This document shows positions 1-9,926 of a stretch of DNA of 64,000 bases, piece after piece. Numbering within the stretch: the first letter of the stretch is position 1; each line of letters begins with the position of its first letter. The translations under genes and the position numbers were made by a program. The DNA is from Clostridiaceae bacterium 14S0207 (lineage in GTDB: Bacteria; Bacillota; Clostridia; Clostridiales; Clostridiaceae), in contig CP026600.1 in assembly GCA_003288255.1 (NCBI GenBank), forward strand, positions 1,116,001 through 1,180,000, given 5' to 3'. The notes under the pieces were generated by a model that was given only the letters and a program-made list of their open reading frames with translations, was not told where the DNA came from and did no database searches.

Positions 1-1250
1 TTTTAGATCTAAAAGAATTACTTTCAGATAAATATGCTTATGCTAAATTAAAAAAAGTTTTAAAAGAAAAGAAATTTACTTTTGAAAATAATGGAGGTCT
101 TATTAGTCTCTTAGCTTATGAAAGTTTTAAAGGAGAACCTATACCTATAAATGTTAAAATTGTTTTAATAGGAGGGTATAAGTACTTCCATTTACTATAT
201 AGTTATGATTCAGATTTTAAGGAACTATTTAAAATATATCTTCAAGGTGAACATTTAATTCCAATTAATTCAGAGGCTAAAGAAGCGCTTATTCAAAATA
301 TGCTGTATATGTGTAAAAAATATAAATGCAAGCCTCTAACTAATAAAGCTATAAAAGAGGTAGCTAGAATATTCTCAAAGGATAGTGAGAGAAGAGATAA
401 ATTATATTTTGATAATGATAAATTAAAAGATATAATGATATTTTCAAGCGCTTATGCTATAGACAAGGGAAAAAGAAGTATAGAACTTAATGATATAATG
501 AATGTTTCTTATAAAGAGGAATTAATAGAAAAATATATTAGAGATGAATATAAAGATGGAGAAATATTATTAAATTTAAAGGATAGTAGAGTAGGCGAAG
601 TAAATGCTCTTTCTGTAATTGATTTAAATCATACTAAATTTGGCAAACCAATGAGAATAACTTGTACCTGTTCTAGAGGAAATGGAAGAATTATTGATGC
701 TCAGAAAGAAAGTAACTTAAGTGGAAAGATTCATAGTAAAACTTTAAGCATATTAAAAGGTTTTTTAAATTCATTTATGGGAGGGTATAATGATATTCCT
801 GTAGATTTTAATATTAGTTTTGAACAAATTTATAGTGTAGTTGAAGGGGATAGTGCATCTGTTGCAGAGGCTATGACCATTCTTTCAGCACTTTTAAAAG
901 TTCCTATTAGACAGAATATTGCAGTTACAGGTTCTATAAATCAATTAGGAGAGGTACAACCAGTAGGTGGAATTAATGAAAAGATCGAGGGGTTTTTTAA
1001 AACTTGTAAATGTGTAGATACAGTAAATAATAAAGGTGTATTAGTTCCTTTTAGGAATTTCAATAATATAGTCTTAAAGGAAGAAGTGGAATTAGAAATT
1101 GCTAGAGGAAATTTCTATATTTATGCTATGGATAATATATTTGATGCTATAGATGTTTTATTTGATGGAGTAAACTTTAGAAATAGAAATATTTTAGATG
1201 ACATTCAAAAAGAACTTAGAAGATATACAGGAAAAAGAGATAGAAAATAA
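1..1250 (+). CDS. Lon-family (S16) ATP-dependent protease, C-terminal part
   Basis: The frame is open from the first bases of the window, so the 5' end lies outside. About 415 residues are visible. The C-terminal half is a Lon proteolytic domain. Its catalytic serine lies in EGDSAS (codon 852-854) and its catalytic lysine in GGINEKIEG (codon 981-983), 43 residues apart as in classical Lon. The sequence around the serine (GDSAS rather than GPSAG) is the LonB or Lon-like type. The ATPase motifs must lie upstream and cannot be seen. Members degrade damaged or regulatory proteins in the cytoplasm. The ATG at 300 is internal, not the start. A bidirectional terminator follows directly. Confidence 0.88.
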   Translation, partial: LDLKELLSDKYAYAKLKKVLKEKKFTFENNGGLISLLAYESFKGEPIPINVKIVLIGGYKYFHLLYSYDSDFKELFKIYLQGEHLIPINSEAKEALIQNMLYMCKKYKCKPLTNKAIKEVARIFSKDSERRDKLYFDNDKLKDIMIFSSAYAIDKGKRSIELNDIMNVSYKEELIEKYIRDEYKDGEILLNLKDSRVGEVNALSVIDLNHTKFGKPMRITCTCSRGNGRIIDAQKESNLSGKIHSKTLSILKGFLNSFMGGYNDIPVDFNISFEQIYSVVEGDSASVAEAMTILSALLKVPIRQNIAVTGSINQLGEVQPVGGINEKIEGFFKTCKCVDTVNNKGVLVPFRNFNNIVLKEEVELEIARGNFYIYAMDNIFDAIDVLFDGVNFRNRNILDDIQKELRRYTGKRDRK

Positions 1251-1284
1251 AAAAATCAGAGGTATTACTATGCCTCTGATTTTT
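1251..1284. terminator. Bidirectional intrinsic terminator between lon-like gene and ychF
   Basis: A perfect 12-bp inverted repeat (AAAAATCAGAGG at 1251-1262, its complement at 1273-1284) with a 10-nt loop has an A-run on the left and a T-run on the right. It can therefore end transcription from both converging genes. Confidence 0.9.
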
Positions 1285-1306
1285 TATATAATTAGTATAT
1301 CTATGA

Positions 1307-2404
1307 TTATACGTTAAATCTAAAGTTAACTACATCACCATCTTGCATGATGTATTCTTTACCTTCTAGTCTATAGCAGCCTTTTTCTTTTGCTGCAGCT
1401 TCAGAACCACATTCAACTAATTTATCAAAAGAAACTATTTCTGCTCTTATAAATCCTCTTTCGATATCAGAATGTATTTTTCCAGCAGCTTGAGGAGCTT
1501 TTGTATCTTTCTTTATAGTCCAAGCTCTAACTTCTTGTACTCCAGCTGTTAAGAAACTCATTAATCCTAGAAGAGAATAACTTGATTTTATTAATTTATC
1601 TAATCCAGATTCAGTTAATCCATATTCACTAAGCATTTCATTTTTTTCTTCATCAGGTAATGTTGATAATTCTTCTTCTAACTTAGCGCATACAACTATA
1701 ACTTCAGAGTTTTCAGCTTTAGCATAATCTTTAACTTTTTTTACAAAGTCATTTTCTAAATTACCAGCAGCTAAATCATCTTCACAAATATTAGCAACAT
1801 ATAAAACTGGTTTTGAACTTAAAAGGAAAAGACTTTTAACAAAAACCATTTCATCTTCAGTAAATTCAACACTTCTAACAGGTTTATTGTTTTCTAGAGT
1901 TTCCTTAATCTTTTCTAATATTACCATTTGTTCTCTAGCTTCTTTATCACCTGAACGAGCAAGTTTAGCTGTTTTATCTATTCTTCTTTCTAAAACTTCT
2001 AAATCAGAGAATATAAGCTCTAAATTTATAGTTTCTATATCCCTTATAGGATCTACAGAGCCTTCAACGTGTACAATATTTTCATCATCAAAGCATCTAA
2101 CAACATGTACAATAGATTCTACTTCACGAATATGTGATAAAAATTTATTTCCTAAACCTTCACCTTTACTAGCACCTCTTACAAGACCAGCTATATCATA
2201 AAATTCAATTGCTGTATGTACTTTTTTCTTAGAGTTATATATTTTTTGAAGTACGTCTAATCTTTCATCAGGAACACTAACAACACCTACGTTTGGATCT
2301 ATAGTACAAAAAGGGTAATTTGCTGACTCAGCTCCAGCTTTTGTTATAGCATTAAATAATGTACTTTTTCCTACGTTTGGTAAACCAACAATTCCAAGTT
2401 TCAT
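1307..2404 (-). CDS. ychF: YchF/OLA1-type P-loop ATPase
   Basis: A 365-residue Obg-related nucleotidase. The G1 loop GLPNVGKS is at the extreme N-terminus, an NxxE-type G4 (NICE) replaces NKxD, which favours ATP over GTP, and a C-terminal TGS domain ends in GDVVNFRFNV. The family is cytoplasmic, binds ribosomes and has been linked to redox and stress responses. The start is taken as the ATG at 2404, which gives MKLGIVGLPN. An in-frame TTG at 2416 overlaps the AAGGAT ribosome binding site and is unlikely. The gene stands alone, converging on the Lon-like gene and driven by its own sigma-A promoter. Confidence 0.96.
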   Translation of the reverse strand: MKLGIVGLPNVGKSTLFNAITKAGAESANYPFCTIDPNVGVVSVPDERLDVLQKIYNSKKKVHTAIEFYDIAGLVRGASKGEGLGNKFLSHIREVESIVHVVRCFDDENIVHVEGSVDPIRDIETINLELIFSDLEVLERRIDKTAKLARSGDKEAREQMVILEKIKETLENNKPVRSVEFTEDEMVFVKSLFLLSSKPVLYVANICEDDLAAGNLENDFVKKVKDYAKAENSEVIVVCAKLEEELSTLPDEEKNEMLSEYGLTESGLDKLIKSSYSLLGLMSFLTAGVQEVRAWTIKKDTKAPQAAGKIHSDIERGFIRAEIVSFDKLVECGSEAAAKEKGCYRLEGKEYIMQDGDVVNFRFNV

Positions 2405-2468
2405 ATATATTAACAATCCTTTCTTACACTATGTTTTTATATTTATTTTTTCCAATATACCTTTATAA

Positions 2469-2497
2469 ATTATACTCTAATAGGTATATTATTTCAA
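2469..2497 (-). promoter_or_regulatory. Sigma-A promoter of ychF
   Basis: On the minus strand TTGAAA (2497-2492) and TATAAT (2474-2469) are separated by 17 nt, about 65 nt upstream of the ychF start. The match to consensus is nearly perfect. Confidence 0.8.
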
Positions 2498-2750
2498 GAA
2501 AATAAGAATATAAGAAATGAAAGCAATATTATACATTGATAAATATAAAATAGTAAAAAATAAGTTGAAAATTATGCAATTACAATTTTTGTAAAAAATA
2601 AAGTATATAAATAGGTAAAAACAATTTTAAGATGTAAAAAAATCTCAAAAAAGTTTTAAAAAAACTTTTTTTGTGAAAAAAATTATTAAATGTTTCAATT
2701 TATGAAGGAATTTTATTATTTACATAGAATTATATTTATTATGGTTGAAA
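2498..2750. other. AT-rich intergenic region upstream of mraZ
   Basis: This is the rest of the roughly 390-bp divergent gap between ychF and mraZ. It is almost pure A/T. I see no gene and no convincing promoter for mraZ, although a TTTACA at 2719 could serve as a -35 box. A weak A/T-only inverted repeat lies near 2648-2672. Confidence 0.5.
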
Positions 2751-2766
2751 GTGGAGGAATGTGGAG
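2751..2766 (+). promoter_or_regulatory. Probable MraZ operator (two GTGGAG repeats)
   Basis: GTGGAG occurs at 2751-2756 and again at 2761-2766, exactly 10 bp apart with a 4-nt spacer, 25 nt before the mraZ start. MraZ is known in several bacteria to autoregulate by binding short G-rich direct repeats with about one helical turn spacing upstream of its own gene. The repeats also resemble ribosome binding sites but lie too far from the ATG. Confidence 0.65.
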
Positions 2767-2791
2767 TAAAATAGTTAATTGAGGTGAAGTT

Positions 2792-3223
2792 ATGTTTATA
2801 GGGGAGTATAATCATGCTATTGATTCTAAAAATCGAATAATTATACCCTCTAAATTTAGAGAAAACTTAGGAAGTAGGTTTATATTAACTAAAGGTTTAG
2901 ATGGATGTATATATGCTTATCCAAAAGAAGAATGGGCAATTTTTGAACAAAAATTAAAATCGCTTCCTTTGACTAGTAAAAATGCTAGAGCTTTCACTAG
3001 GTTTTTCTTTTCAGGCGCTAATGAAGTTGAAATGGATAAACAAGGAAGAACTTTGATTCCTCAAAATCTAATTAAATATGGAAATATAAAAAAAGAAATT
3101 GTTAGTATTGGTGTGGCTTCTAAAATAGAAATATGGAGTCTAGAAAAGTGGAACGAATATAATGAAGAAAATATAGATTTTAATGAAATAGCAGAAAATA
3201 TGAGTGAATTAGGCATATTATAA
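2792..3223 (+). CDS. mraZ: MraZ transcriptional regulator of the dcw cluster
   Basis: The 143-residue protein has the full family length. It has two AbrB/SpoVT-like repeats, each with the characteristic signature: [13 protein letters not shown] near the N-terminus and [12 protein letters not shown] near residue 95. The family forms ring oligomers that bind direct repeats and control the dcw operon. A GAGGTG ribosome binding site precedes the ATG, and two GTGGAG repeats upstream are the likely operator. It is the first gene of the cluster, 13 nt before rsmH. Confidence 0.96.
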   Translation: MFIGEYNHAIDSKNRIIIPSKFRENLGSRFILTKGLDGCIYAYPKEEWAIFEQKLKSLPLTSKNARAFTRFFFSGANEVEMDKQGRTLIPQNLIKYGNIKKEIVSIGVASKIEIWSLEKWNEYNEENIDFNEIAENMSELGIL

Positions 3224-3236
3224 AGGAGAAAAACAT

Positions 3237-4178
3237 ATGGAATTTAAACATGTATCAGTTTTATTAAACGAAACAGTAGAAGGCTTAAATATAAAAGAAA
3301 ATGGAATTTACGTAGATGGAACTTTAGGTGGTGCTGGACATTCCAGTGAAGTACTAAAGAAGTTAGGAAGCGAAGGAAGATTAATAGGAATAGATCAGGA
3401 TACGGAGGCTTTAAAAGCAGCTAGTAAAAGATTAGGACAATATAATAAATTTAATAATGTAACTTTTGTACATAATAATTTTCACAATATAAAATTTATC
3501 TTAGAAGAACTTGAAATTAATGGAATAGATGGAATAATGATGGATCTAGGCGTTTCTTCTTATCAGTTAGACAACAAGGATAGAGGATTTAGTTATATGC
3601 AAGATGCTCCATTAGACATGAGAATGAACAGAGATAGTGATTTTTCAGCCTATGATGTAGTTAATTCTTACGAAGAAGAAAAACTTTGTAAAATTATAAA
3701 AGAATATGGGGAAGAAAAGTTTGCAAGAAAAATTGCTTTTAATATAGTTAAGCAAAGACAAGAAAAACCTGTAGAAACAACTCTTGAATTAGTAGAGATT
3801 ATTAAAAAATCTATACCAGGAAAATTTCAAAGAGAAGGCGGTCATCCAGCTAAAAGAACTTTTCAAGCTATTCGAATAGAGGTAAATGGTGAATTAGAAA
3901 TTCTAAATAAAACTATTGAAGATGCTGTAGATAAATTAAATGTTGGAGGAAGAATAGCAATAATAACATTCCATTCATTAGAAGATAGAATAGTTAAAAA
4001 TAAATTTAGAGAATTAGAAAAACCATGTACTTGTCCTAGTTCTTTCCCAATTTGTGTTTGTGGAAAGAAATCTAAGGTTAAGGTAATTACACGAAAACCA
4101 ATAGAGCCTTCAGAAGAAGAAAGAGAATTTAATTCAAGAAGTAGAAGTGCAAAGCTTAGAATAGCGGAACGTATATAA
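3237..4178 (+). CDS. rsmH: 16S rRNA (cytosine1402-N4)-methyltransferase
   Basis: A 313-residue SAM-dependent methyltransferase (formerly MraW) that methylates C1402 in the decoding centre of 16S rRNA. It begins with the family hallmark [10 protein letters not shown]. The SAM-binding loop [11 protein letters not shown] is at about residues 28-38, [12 protein letters not shown] near residue 100 and [10 protein letters not shown] near residue 215. The length is typical. Its place directly after mraZ is the standard dcw order. Confidence 0.97.
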   Translation: MEFKHVSVLLNETVEGLNIKENGIYVDGTLGGAGHSSEVLKKLGSEGRLIGIDQDTEALKAASKRLGQYNKFNNVTFVHNNFHNIKFILEELEINGIDGIMMDLGVSSYQLDNKDRGFSYMQDAPLDMRMNRDSDFSAYDVVNSYEEEKLCKIIKEYGEEKFARKIAFNIVKQRQEKPVETTLELVEIIKKSIPGKFQREGGHPAKRTFQAIRIEVNGELEILNKTIEDAVDKLNVGGRIAIITFHSLEDRIVKNKFRELEKPCTCPSSFPICVCGKKSKVKVITRKPIEPSEEEREFNSRSRSAKLRIAERI

Positions 4179-4212
4179 TAAATAGTTCTAAAGTTATGGG
4201 AGAGTGAATAAA

Positions 4213-4716
4213 GTGATAGTATCAGAAAAAGAAAATATATACATGGATAAAATGGTGGTAAATGGGACTCCTATACAAAAAGAAAAAAAGAAAAATAAAA
4301 AGAGCAAAATTTATAAGGAACTTAGTAATTTTAAAAAAGAAAATCACAAAAATATAAAAGATAAAAAGAAAAACAAAAAAATTACCATGATGAAAAGTGT
4401 AATTGCTATTTTCTTAGTAGGCATGGTTATTATGGTTAGATATTCTATGATATATGCAAATCAAAAAAGTATAAGTAACATAAAAATGCAAATAAGTAAG
4501 ACTAAGTATAAAAATGATGATCTTAGAATTTATCTAATGAAATTTAAAGATATCAAAAATGTAGATGATGTAGCAAGGAATAAATTTAAAATGGTAGAAC
4601 CAAGCGTAAATAATACATATTATTATGACCTTGGAAAGGATAATTTTGAAGATAATAAAAAGATTAACAAAAGCGTAAGTAATTTAATAGAAAAAATAAA
4701 AAATATCCTTTTTTAA
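4213..4716 (+). CDS. ftsL: FtsL-like cell division protein
   Basis: A small bitopic membrane protein with a very lysine-rich cytoplasmic N-terminus of about 60 residues, one transmembrane segment (VIAIFLVGMVIMV) and an extracytoplasmic region of FtsL/DivIC type that probably forms a short coiled coil. Sequence conservation is low, so the call rests on topology, size and position between rsmH and the septal penicillin-binding protein. FtsL belongs to the divisome subcomplex with FtsB/DivIC and FtsQ/DivIB. GTG at 4204 is also possible, but GTG at 4213 has better spacing (10 nt) from the GGGAGA ribosome binding site. Confidence 0.8.
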   Translation: MIVSEKENIYMDKMVVNGTPIQKEKKKNKKSKIYKELSNFKKENHKNIKDKKKNKKITMMKSVIAIFLVGMVIMVRYSMIYANQKSISNIKMQISKTKYKNDDLRIYLMKFKDIKNVDDVARNKFKMVEPSVNNTYYYDLGKDNFEDNKKINKSVSNLIEKIKNILF

Positions 4717-4730
4717 TGGAGGTAAAATAA

Positions 4731-6956
4731 GTGGGCAGTAAATTTAAGGACAAGGTTACCATTAAAAGAAGAGGAACGTTCATTTTTTTGATTTTTTCTG
4801 CAGTTATACTAGGTTTAAGTTTAAGACTAGCATATTTAATGATTTTTCAAAGTCCGGGCTTAAAAGAAAAAGCAGTAAATCAATGGACAAGCGAAGTTAA
4901 AATAGCTCCTAAAAGAGGGAAAATCTTAGATAGAAATGGACATGAATTAGCAGTAAGTGCTAATGTCTATAGACTAGATGTAGATTTAAATGCTTTAAGG
5001 TCAGACATTCATTCTAAAAATGAAAAGAATAAGAAAAAGGGTATGGAAGAAATAAAACTAGAATCCTTAATACCTGATCTTTCTAAGTTGTTAGATGTAG
5101 ATGAAAAGACTTTGCATAAAAAAATAGTGGCACCTCTTCCAAATGGAAAACCTAAAGGATCGGCTATGCTTAAAAGAAGGATGGAAAGTGATGAAGCGGA
5201 GAAGGTTAAAGCATATCTTAAAGAAAAGAATTTTTATGGTTTTATAGTTTCTCCAGATACTAAAAGATATTATCCCAATAATAATTTTTTAGCACATGTA
5301 TTAGGAAATACTAATGCAGATGGTGATGGATTAATGGGGGTAGAGCAAGTATATAATAAATATCTTTCAGGTATACCAGGAATTAAGATTTCTGAATTAG
5401 ATAAAAATAGAGAAGATATGCCTTATGTAATATCTGATTACATAAAGCCAGTAGATGGCAAAAATGTTGTTTTAACTATTGATGAGAATATGCAATATTT
5501 TGCCGAAAAAGCTGCTGAACAAGCTTTAAAAGATAATAAGGCAAAGGCAGTAAGTATTATAATTGCTGATCCAAATAATGGTGAACTTTTAGCTATGGCT
5601 AATAAACCAGACTATAATCCTAATGAGCCTTATGATAATAATAGGTCTTTAGAAGAAAATCAAAGGATTTGGAGAAATAGAGCTGTTAGTGACACATTTG
5701 AGCCAGGATCTATATTTAAAGTTGTAACAGCTACTGCCGCTATGTCAGAAGGTAAAGTTAATAAAGATGATAAATTTGTATGTAATGGTAGTTCTACAAT
5801 TGGAAAAAGAACTATTCACTGTTGGAAGAGAACAGGTCATGGTACTGAAAGTTTTGTAGACATTCTTAAAAATTCATGTAACGTTGGATTTATGGAATTA
5901 GGTAGAAGACTAGGACCAGACTTACTTACAAAATATATTAAAACATTTGGTTTTGGTAGTAAAACAGGAATTGATTTAAATGGAGAGGCTACAGGTATTG
6001 TTAAAGCAGCTAAAAATATTAGTGAAACAGACCTTGCAACTATTGCATTTGGTCAAACTAATACTGTTTCTTGTATGCAATATCTAACTGCATTTAATGC
6101 TATAGCAAATGGAGGAACTCTTATAACTCCTCATGTAATGAAAGAAATTACTCATTATGATGATGATAATAATTCAGTAGTAGATTTAGAATATAAAGAT
6201 AAAAATGAAAGAAAAGTATTGAAAGAAGATGTTACAAGAGAACTTAGAGGATACTTAGAGAAGGTTGTATCTGAAGGTGGAGGTAAAAAAGCCTATATTC
6301 AAGGATATCATATTGGTGGTAAAACAGGAACAGCTCAAAAAATAGCTGAAGGGGGCAAAGGATATGCAAGTGGTAAATATATAGCATCATTTGCAGGAAT
6401 GGCTCCAGCTGATAATCCACAAGTAACTATATTAGTTTCTATTGATGAACCAGATCCATCAAACTATTATGCAGGTCAAATATCTGCACCAGTTGGAAAA
6501 CAAGTATTTAATGATATATTTAATTACCTTTCTTTTAAAGTAGATGCAACAGAAGAACAAAGGGCAAAAAGCTTATTAAAAGATGTTGTTATTCCAGAAG
6601 TAAGAGGAAAAGAAAAAGAGGAAGGATTAAAGATATTAAAAGAAGCTAATTTAAAAGTTAAAATCGAAGGTAAGGGAAAATATATTAATGATATTAATCC
6701 TAAGCCGGGATGTAGTGTAAAAGAGGGTACAGAAATAATTGTATATACATCAGATAGTAAAAAAGCCGACGATACTGTAGTAATTCCAAGTTTAAAAGGA
6801 TATAATCCAGAACAGGCAAGTAAACTTTTACAAGGGTTAGGTATAAATCCACGATTTACTGGTGATGGTATGGTATCAACTCAAAGTATTGAGGAAGGTA
6901 AACGTGTTACTAAAGGAACGAATATAACCTTGAATTTAGAGATAATTGGAGACTAG
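4731..6956 (+). CDS. spoVD: SpoVD/PBP2B-type class B penicillin-binding protein with two PASTA domains
   Basis: A 741-residue transpeptidase. It has an N-terminal membrane anchor (about residues 17-40), a dimerisation domain starting at APKRGKILDRNG and a transpeptidase domain with Ser327-x-x-Lys330 (GSIFK), SCN at 382-384 and KTGT at 531-534. Two PASTA domains follow at about 619-675 and 683-738. It cross-links peptidoglycan on the outer face of the membrane, in the septum or spore cortex. The B. subtilis orthologues differ in PASTA number, so this protein could be the vegetative septal PBP, SpoVD or both. The start is GTG, 8 nt after GGAGG. A terminator follows. Confidence 0.93.
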   Translation: MGSKFKDKVTIKRRGTFIFLIFSAVILGLSLRLAYLMIFQSPGLKEKAVNQWTSEVKIAPKRGKILDRNGHELAVSANVYRLDVDLNALRSDIHSKNEKNKKKGMEEIKLESLIPDLSKLLDVDEKTLHKKIVAPLPNGKPKGSAMLKRRMESDEAEKVKAYLKEKNFYGFIVSPDTKRYYPNNNFLAHVLGNTNADGDGLMGVEQVYNKYLSGIPGIKISELDKNREDMPYVISDYIKPVDGKNVVLTIDENMQYFAEKAAEQALKDNKAKAVSIIIADPNNGELLAMANKPDYNPNEPYDNNRSLEENQRIWRNRAVSDTFEPGSIFKVVTATAAMSEGKVNKDDKFVCNGSSTIGKRTIHCWKRTGHGTESFVDILKNSCNVGFMELGRRLGPDLLTKYIKTFGFGSKTGIDLNGEATGIVKAAKNISETDLATIAFGQTNTVSCMQYLTAFNAIANGGTLITPHVMKEITHYDDDNNSVVDLEYKDKNERKVLKEDVTRELRGYLEKVVSEGGGKKAYIQGYHIGGKTGTAQKIAEGGKGYASGKYIASFAGMAPADNPQVTILVSIDEPDPSNYYAGQISAPVGKQVFNDIFNYLSFKVDATEEQRAKSLLKDVVIPEVRGKEKEEGLKILKEANLKVKIEGKGKYINDINPKPGCSVKEGTEIIVYTSDSKKADDTVVIPSLKGYNPEQASKLLQGLGINPRFTGDGMVSTQSIEEGKRVTKGTNITLNLEIIGD

Positions 6957-7000
6957 CAAGAATTTTTAAAATGTGATATATTTTAAAATGTATTTTTATT

Positions 7001-7032
7001 CGGCAGAAGCTACTTATCTTCTGCCGATTTTT
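7001..7032 (+). terminator. Intrinsic terminator after spoVD
   Basis: A 9-bp GC-rich stem (CGGCAGAAG at 7001-7009, complement at 7018-7026) with an 8-nt loop is followed by ATTTTTC. It separates the mraZ-spoVD unit from murE. Confidence 0.82.
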
Positions 7033-7064
7033 CAGTATAAACTTTTATTAAGGGAGATGCGGAT

Positions 7065-8522
7065 ATGAACTTGAAGAAGATTTTAAATAATGTAGAGTAT
7101 GAGGTACTACAAGGATCTTTAGAAGTCAATGTTAATAAGATATGTTATGATAATAGAAAAATTCAAAAGGGTGACATGTTTGTTGCACTAGTTGGAACAA
7201 AGGTTGATGGTCATAACTTTATTAAAGATGCCATAGAAAAAGGGGCAGAAAGTATTATAGTTACTAAGGATATAGAATTGGAAAGTAAAGATGTAACTAT
7301 AATTAAGGTTAAGGATGGCAGAAAAACCTTAGCTATATGTTCAGCAAATTATTATAACAATCCAAGCAATAATCTAAAAGTTATAGGTATTACAGGAACT
7401 AATGGTAAAACTACCTCTACATTTATGCTTAAAAGAATTTTAGAGGAACAAGGATATAAAGTAGGGTTAGTTGGAACTATTGCAAATTACATAGGAAATA
7501 AAAAATTACATTCAGATCACACTACTCCAGAATCATTAGAACTTCACAAATTATTTAGAGACATGGTAGATGAAGGCGTTCAATATTGTATAATGGAGGT
7601 TTCCTCACATTCTCTTGCATTAGATAGAGTTTATGGAGTAAGTTTTGAATATGGAATTTTTACTAATTTAACTCGTGATCACTTAGATTTTCATAAAACT
7701 TTTGAGTCTTATTTTGATGCTAAGTTTAAATTATTTGAAAATAGTAAGGTTGCCATAGTTAATATAGATGACACTTATGGTAAGGATGTAGTAGAAAGAT
7801 TAAAAAATACTGATGTAAAAGTAATAACTTATGGATTTGAAGAGAAATGTACATTTAGGGCATTTGATGAAAAAATTCATGCAAGGGGTGTAGAATTTAA
7901 AGTTTCTCATAATGGTATAGAGGAAAGTTTATATTGTGCACTTCCAGGAAGATATAATATATCTAATTCTTTAAGTTCTATGGCTGTTGCATATAATGAA
8001 AATGTTTCAATGGAAAATATAAAAAATGCTTTAAAGGTTGTTGCAGTACCAGGAAGATGCGAAATTTTAACTCATAATAAAAATTTAGGTTTTGAAATAA
8101 TAGTAGATTATGCACATACTCCAGATGGGCTTGATAATATATTAAAAACAGCAAGAGAATTTACAAAAGGTAGATTAATTAGTGTATTTGGCTGTGGAGG
8201 AGATAGAGATAAGACTAAAAGACCTATTATGGGTAAGGTCGGTACAGAAATCTCCGATATTGCTATAGTAACTTCCGATAATCCAAGAACAGAAGAACCT
8301 ATGGCTATTATTAAAGATGTTTTAGAGGGTATAGAAAAAGATAATTATATGGTTGTTGAAAATAGAAGAGAAGCAATAAAAAAGGCCATAGAATTAGGAA
8401 AAAAAGATGATGTTATAGTTATTGCTGGTAAGGGGCATGAAGATTATCAAATTTTAAAAGAAGGTAAGATTCATTTTGATGAAAGAGAAGTTGTAGATGA
8501 AATATTAAAGGAGATGTTCTAA
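7065..8522 (+). CDS. murE: UDP-MurNAc-tripeptide synthetase MurE (meso-DAP adding)
   Basis: A 485-residue Mur ligase that adds the third amino acid to UDP-MurNAc-L-Ala-D-Glu with ATP in the cytoplasm. The ATP loop [10 protein letters not shown] is at residues 108-117. The central domain carries TTPES and EVSSHSLAL. The specificity motif DNPR is at 405-408. DNPR is the motif of meso-diaminopimelate-adding enzymes, so a DAP-type peptidoglycan is expected; dapF lies in the same window. It is followed by murF after one base, so the two are probably translationally coupled. Confidence 0.97.
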   Translation: MNLKKILNNVEYEVLQGSLEVNVNKICYDNRKIQKGDMFVALVGTKVDGHNFIKDAIEKGAESIIVTKDIELESKDVTIIKVKDGRKTLAICSANYYNNPSNNLKVIGITGTNGKTTSTFMLKRILEEQGYKVGLVGTIANYIGNKKLHSDHTTPESLELHKLFRDMVDEGVQYCIMEVSSHSLALDRVYGVSFEYGIFTNLTRDHLDFHKTFESYFDAKFKLFENSKVAIVNIDDTYGKDVVERLKNTDVKVITYGFEEKCTFRAFDEKIHARGVEFKVSHNGIEESLYCALPGRYNISNSLSSMAVAYNENVSMENIKNALKVVAVPGRCEILTHNKNLGFEIIVDYAHTPDGLDNILKTAREFTKGRLISVFGCGGDRDKTKRPIMGKVGTEISDIAIVTSDNPRTEEPMAIIKDVLEGIEKDNYMVVENRREAIKKAIELGKKDDVIVIAGKGHEDYQILKEGKIHFDEREVVDEILKEMF

Positions 8523-8523
8523 G

Positions 8524-9912
8524 GTGGAAAAGTTATCGCTTTTAGAAATAAAAGATGCAGTAAGTGGTGAAATAATTAAAGAGGGTCCTAAAGCAAATTT
8601 TCAAGTTATAAGTACAGATACAAGAACTATAGAAGAAGGTAGTTTATTTATTGCTTTAAAAGGTGAAAATTTTAATGGAAACCTTTATGTAAAAGATGCA
8701 GATAAAAAAGGGGCAGCACTTTGCATTATAGATGAACTTCACTTAAATGAAAAGGAATTAGGTGATTTTAAAGGTGCTATTATAAAGGTTAAAGATACAA
8801 AAAGAGCTTTAATGGATTTAGCAACTTATTATAGAAATAAATTAAATATAAAAATAATAGGAATTACAGGTTCTACAGGTAAAACATCTACTAAGGATTT
8901 AACGGCAGCAGCTTTAAGTCATAAATATAAAGTGTTTAAAACAAAGGGTAATTTTAATAATGAAATAGGTCTTCCACTTATGATGTTATCTATAGATAGT
9001 TCTTATGATGTAGCTGTTTTAGAAATGGGAATGAGTAATTTTGGAGAAATTCATAACTTAGCATCCATAGCAAAACCAGATATAGCATTAATAACTAATA
9101 TAGGTGTATCACATCTTGAAAATTTAAAAACAAGAGAAAATATTTTAAAAGCAAAAATAGAAATTACAGACTTCTTTTCTAAAGAAAATATTCTTATTGT
9201 TAATGGAGAAAATGATTTATTAAGTACATTAAATGATAATAAAGAATATAAAATTATAAAAATTGGAATAGATTTCAAAAAACATGAATTAAATTACATT
9301 GCAAGTGATATAATTAATAGTGAAAATAGTATAAAATTTAACTTAGGTGGTAATAATTTAAAACAAAAAGAGGAAATTGAATTAGGGGTTCCTGGAATGC
9401 ATAATGTTTTAAATGGAGAATTAGCTATAGGAGCAGCATTAGAATTAGGAGTAACTTTTGATGAAATAAGAGAAGGCTTTAAAAATATAGAAAGCACATC
9501 TATGAGGTTAGAAGTAATAAACAGAGATGATATAAAAATAATAAATGATGCATATAATGCAAGTCCTGATTCTATGAGAGCGGCTATAGATTATATGAAA
9601 ATATTAGATGGAACAAGAAAAATAGCAATTTTAGGTACTATGAAAGAACTAGGTGATAACTCCTATGAACTTCATAAAGAAGTTGCAGAGTATGCAAAAA
9701 ATAATGGAATAGATATGCTATTGTGTGTAGGTGAATTTTCAAAGGCTTATGAAGAAGGTTTTGGAGAAAATATTAAAAGTTTTGAAGATAATGATAAACT
9801 TGCGGATTACTACAATAATATAAGATGCAAAGGTGATTTAGTTTTAGTTAAGGCATCAAGATCTATGAAGTTCGAAAATATTGTAAAGCATATTGATAAT
9901 TTACATAACTAA
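8524..9912 (+). CDS. murF: UDP-MurNAc-tripeptide:D-Ala-D-Ala ligase MurF
   Basis: A 462-residue Mur ligase that attaches D-Ala-D-Ala and completes the cytoplasmic UDP-MurNAc-pentapeptide. The P-loop GITGSTGKTSTKD is at residues 113-125, EMGMSNFGEI lies in the central domain, and NDAYNASPDSM is the C-terminal-domain signature of MurF. The GTG start uses a GGAG located inside the end of murE. Length is typical. The product feeds MraY, encoded next. Confidence 0.97.
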   Translation: MEKLSLLEIKDAVSGEIIKEGPKANFQVISTDTRTIEEGSLFIALKGENFNGNLYVKDADKKGAALCIIDELHLNEKELGDFKGAIIKVKDTKRALMDLATYYRNKLNIKIIGITGSTGKTSTKDLTAAALSHKYKVFKTKGNFNNEIGLPLMMLSIDSSYDVAVLEMGMSNFGEIHNLASIAKPDIALITNIGVSHLENLKTRENILKAKIEITDFFSKENILIVNGENDLLSTLNDNKEYKIIKIGIDFKKHELNYIASDIINSENSIKFNLGGNNLKQKEEIELGVPGMHNVLNGELAIGAALELGVTFDEIREGFKNIESTSMRLEVINRDDIKIINDAYNASPDSMRAAIDYMKILDGTRKIAILGTMKELGDNSYELHKEVAEYAKNNGIDMLLCVGEFSKAYEEGFGENIKSFEDNDKLADYYNNIRCKGDLVLVKASRSMKFENIVKHIDNLHN

Positions 9913-9926
9913 AGTGAGGGATAAAT

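Noticed and set aside
2648-2672. A/T-only inverted repeat in the ychF-mraZ gap as a terminator
   Set aside because: The stem consists mostly of A-T pairs with homopolymer runs expected by chance in such sequence, and no transcript needs ending there.
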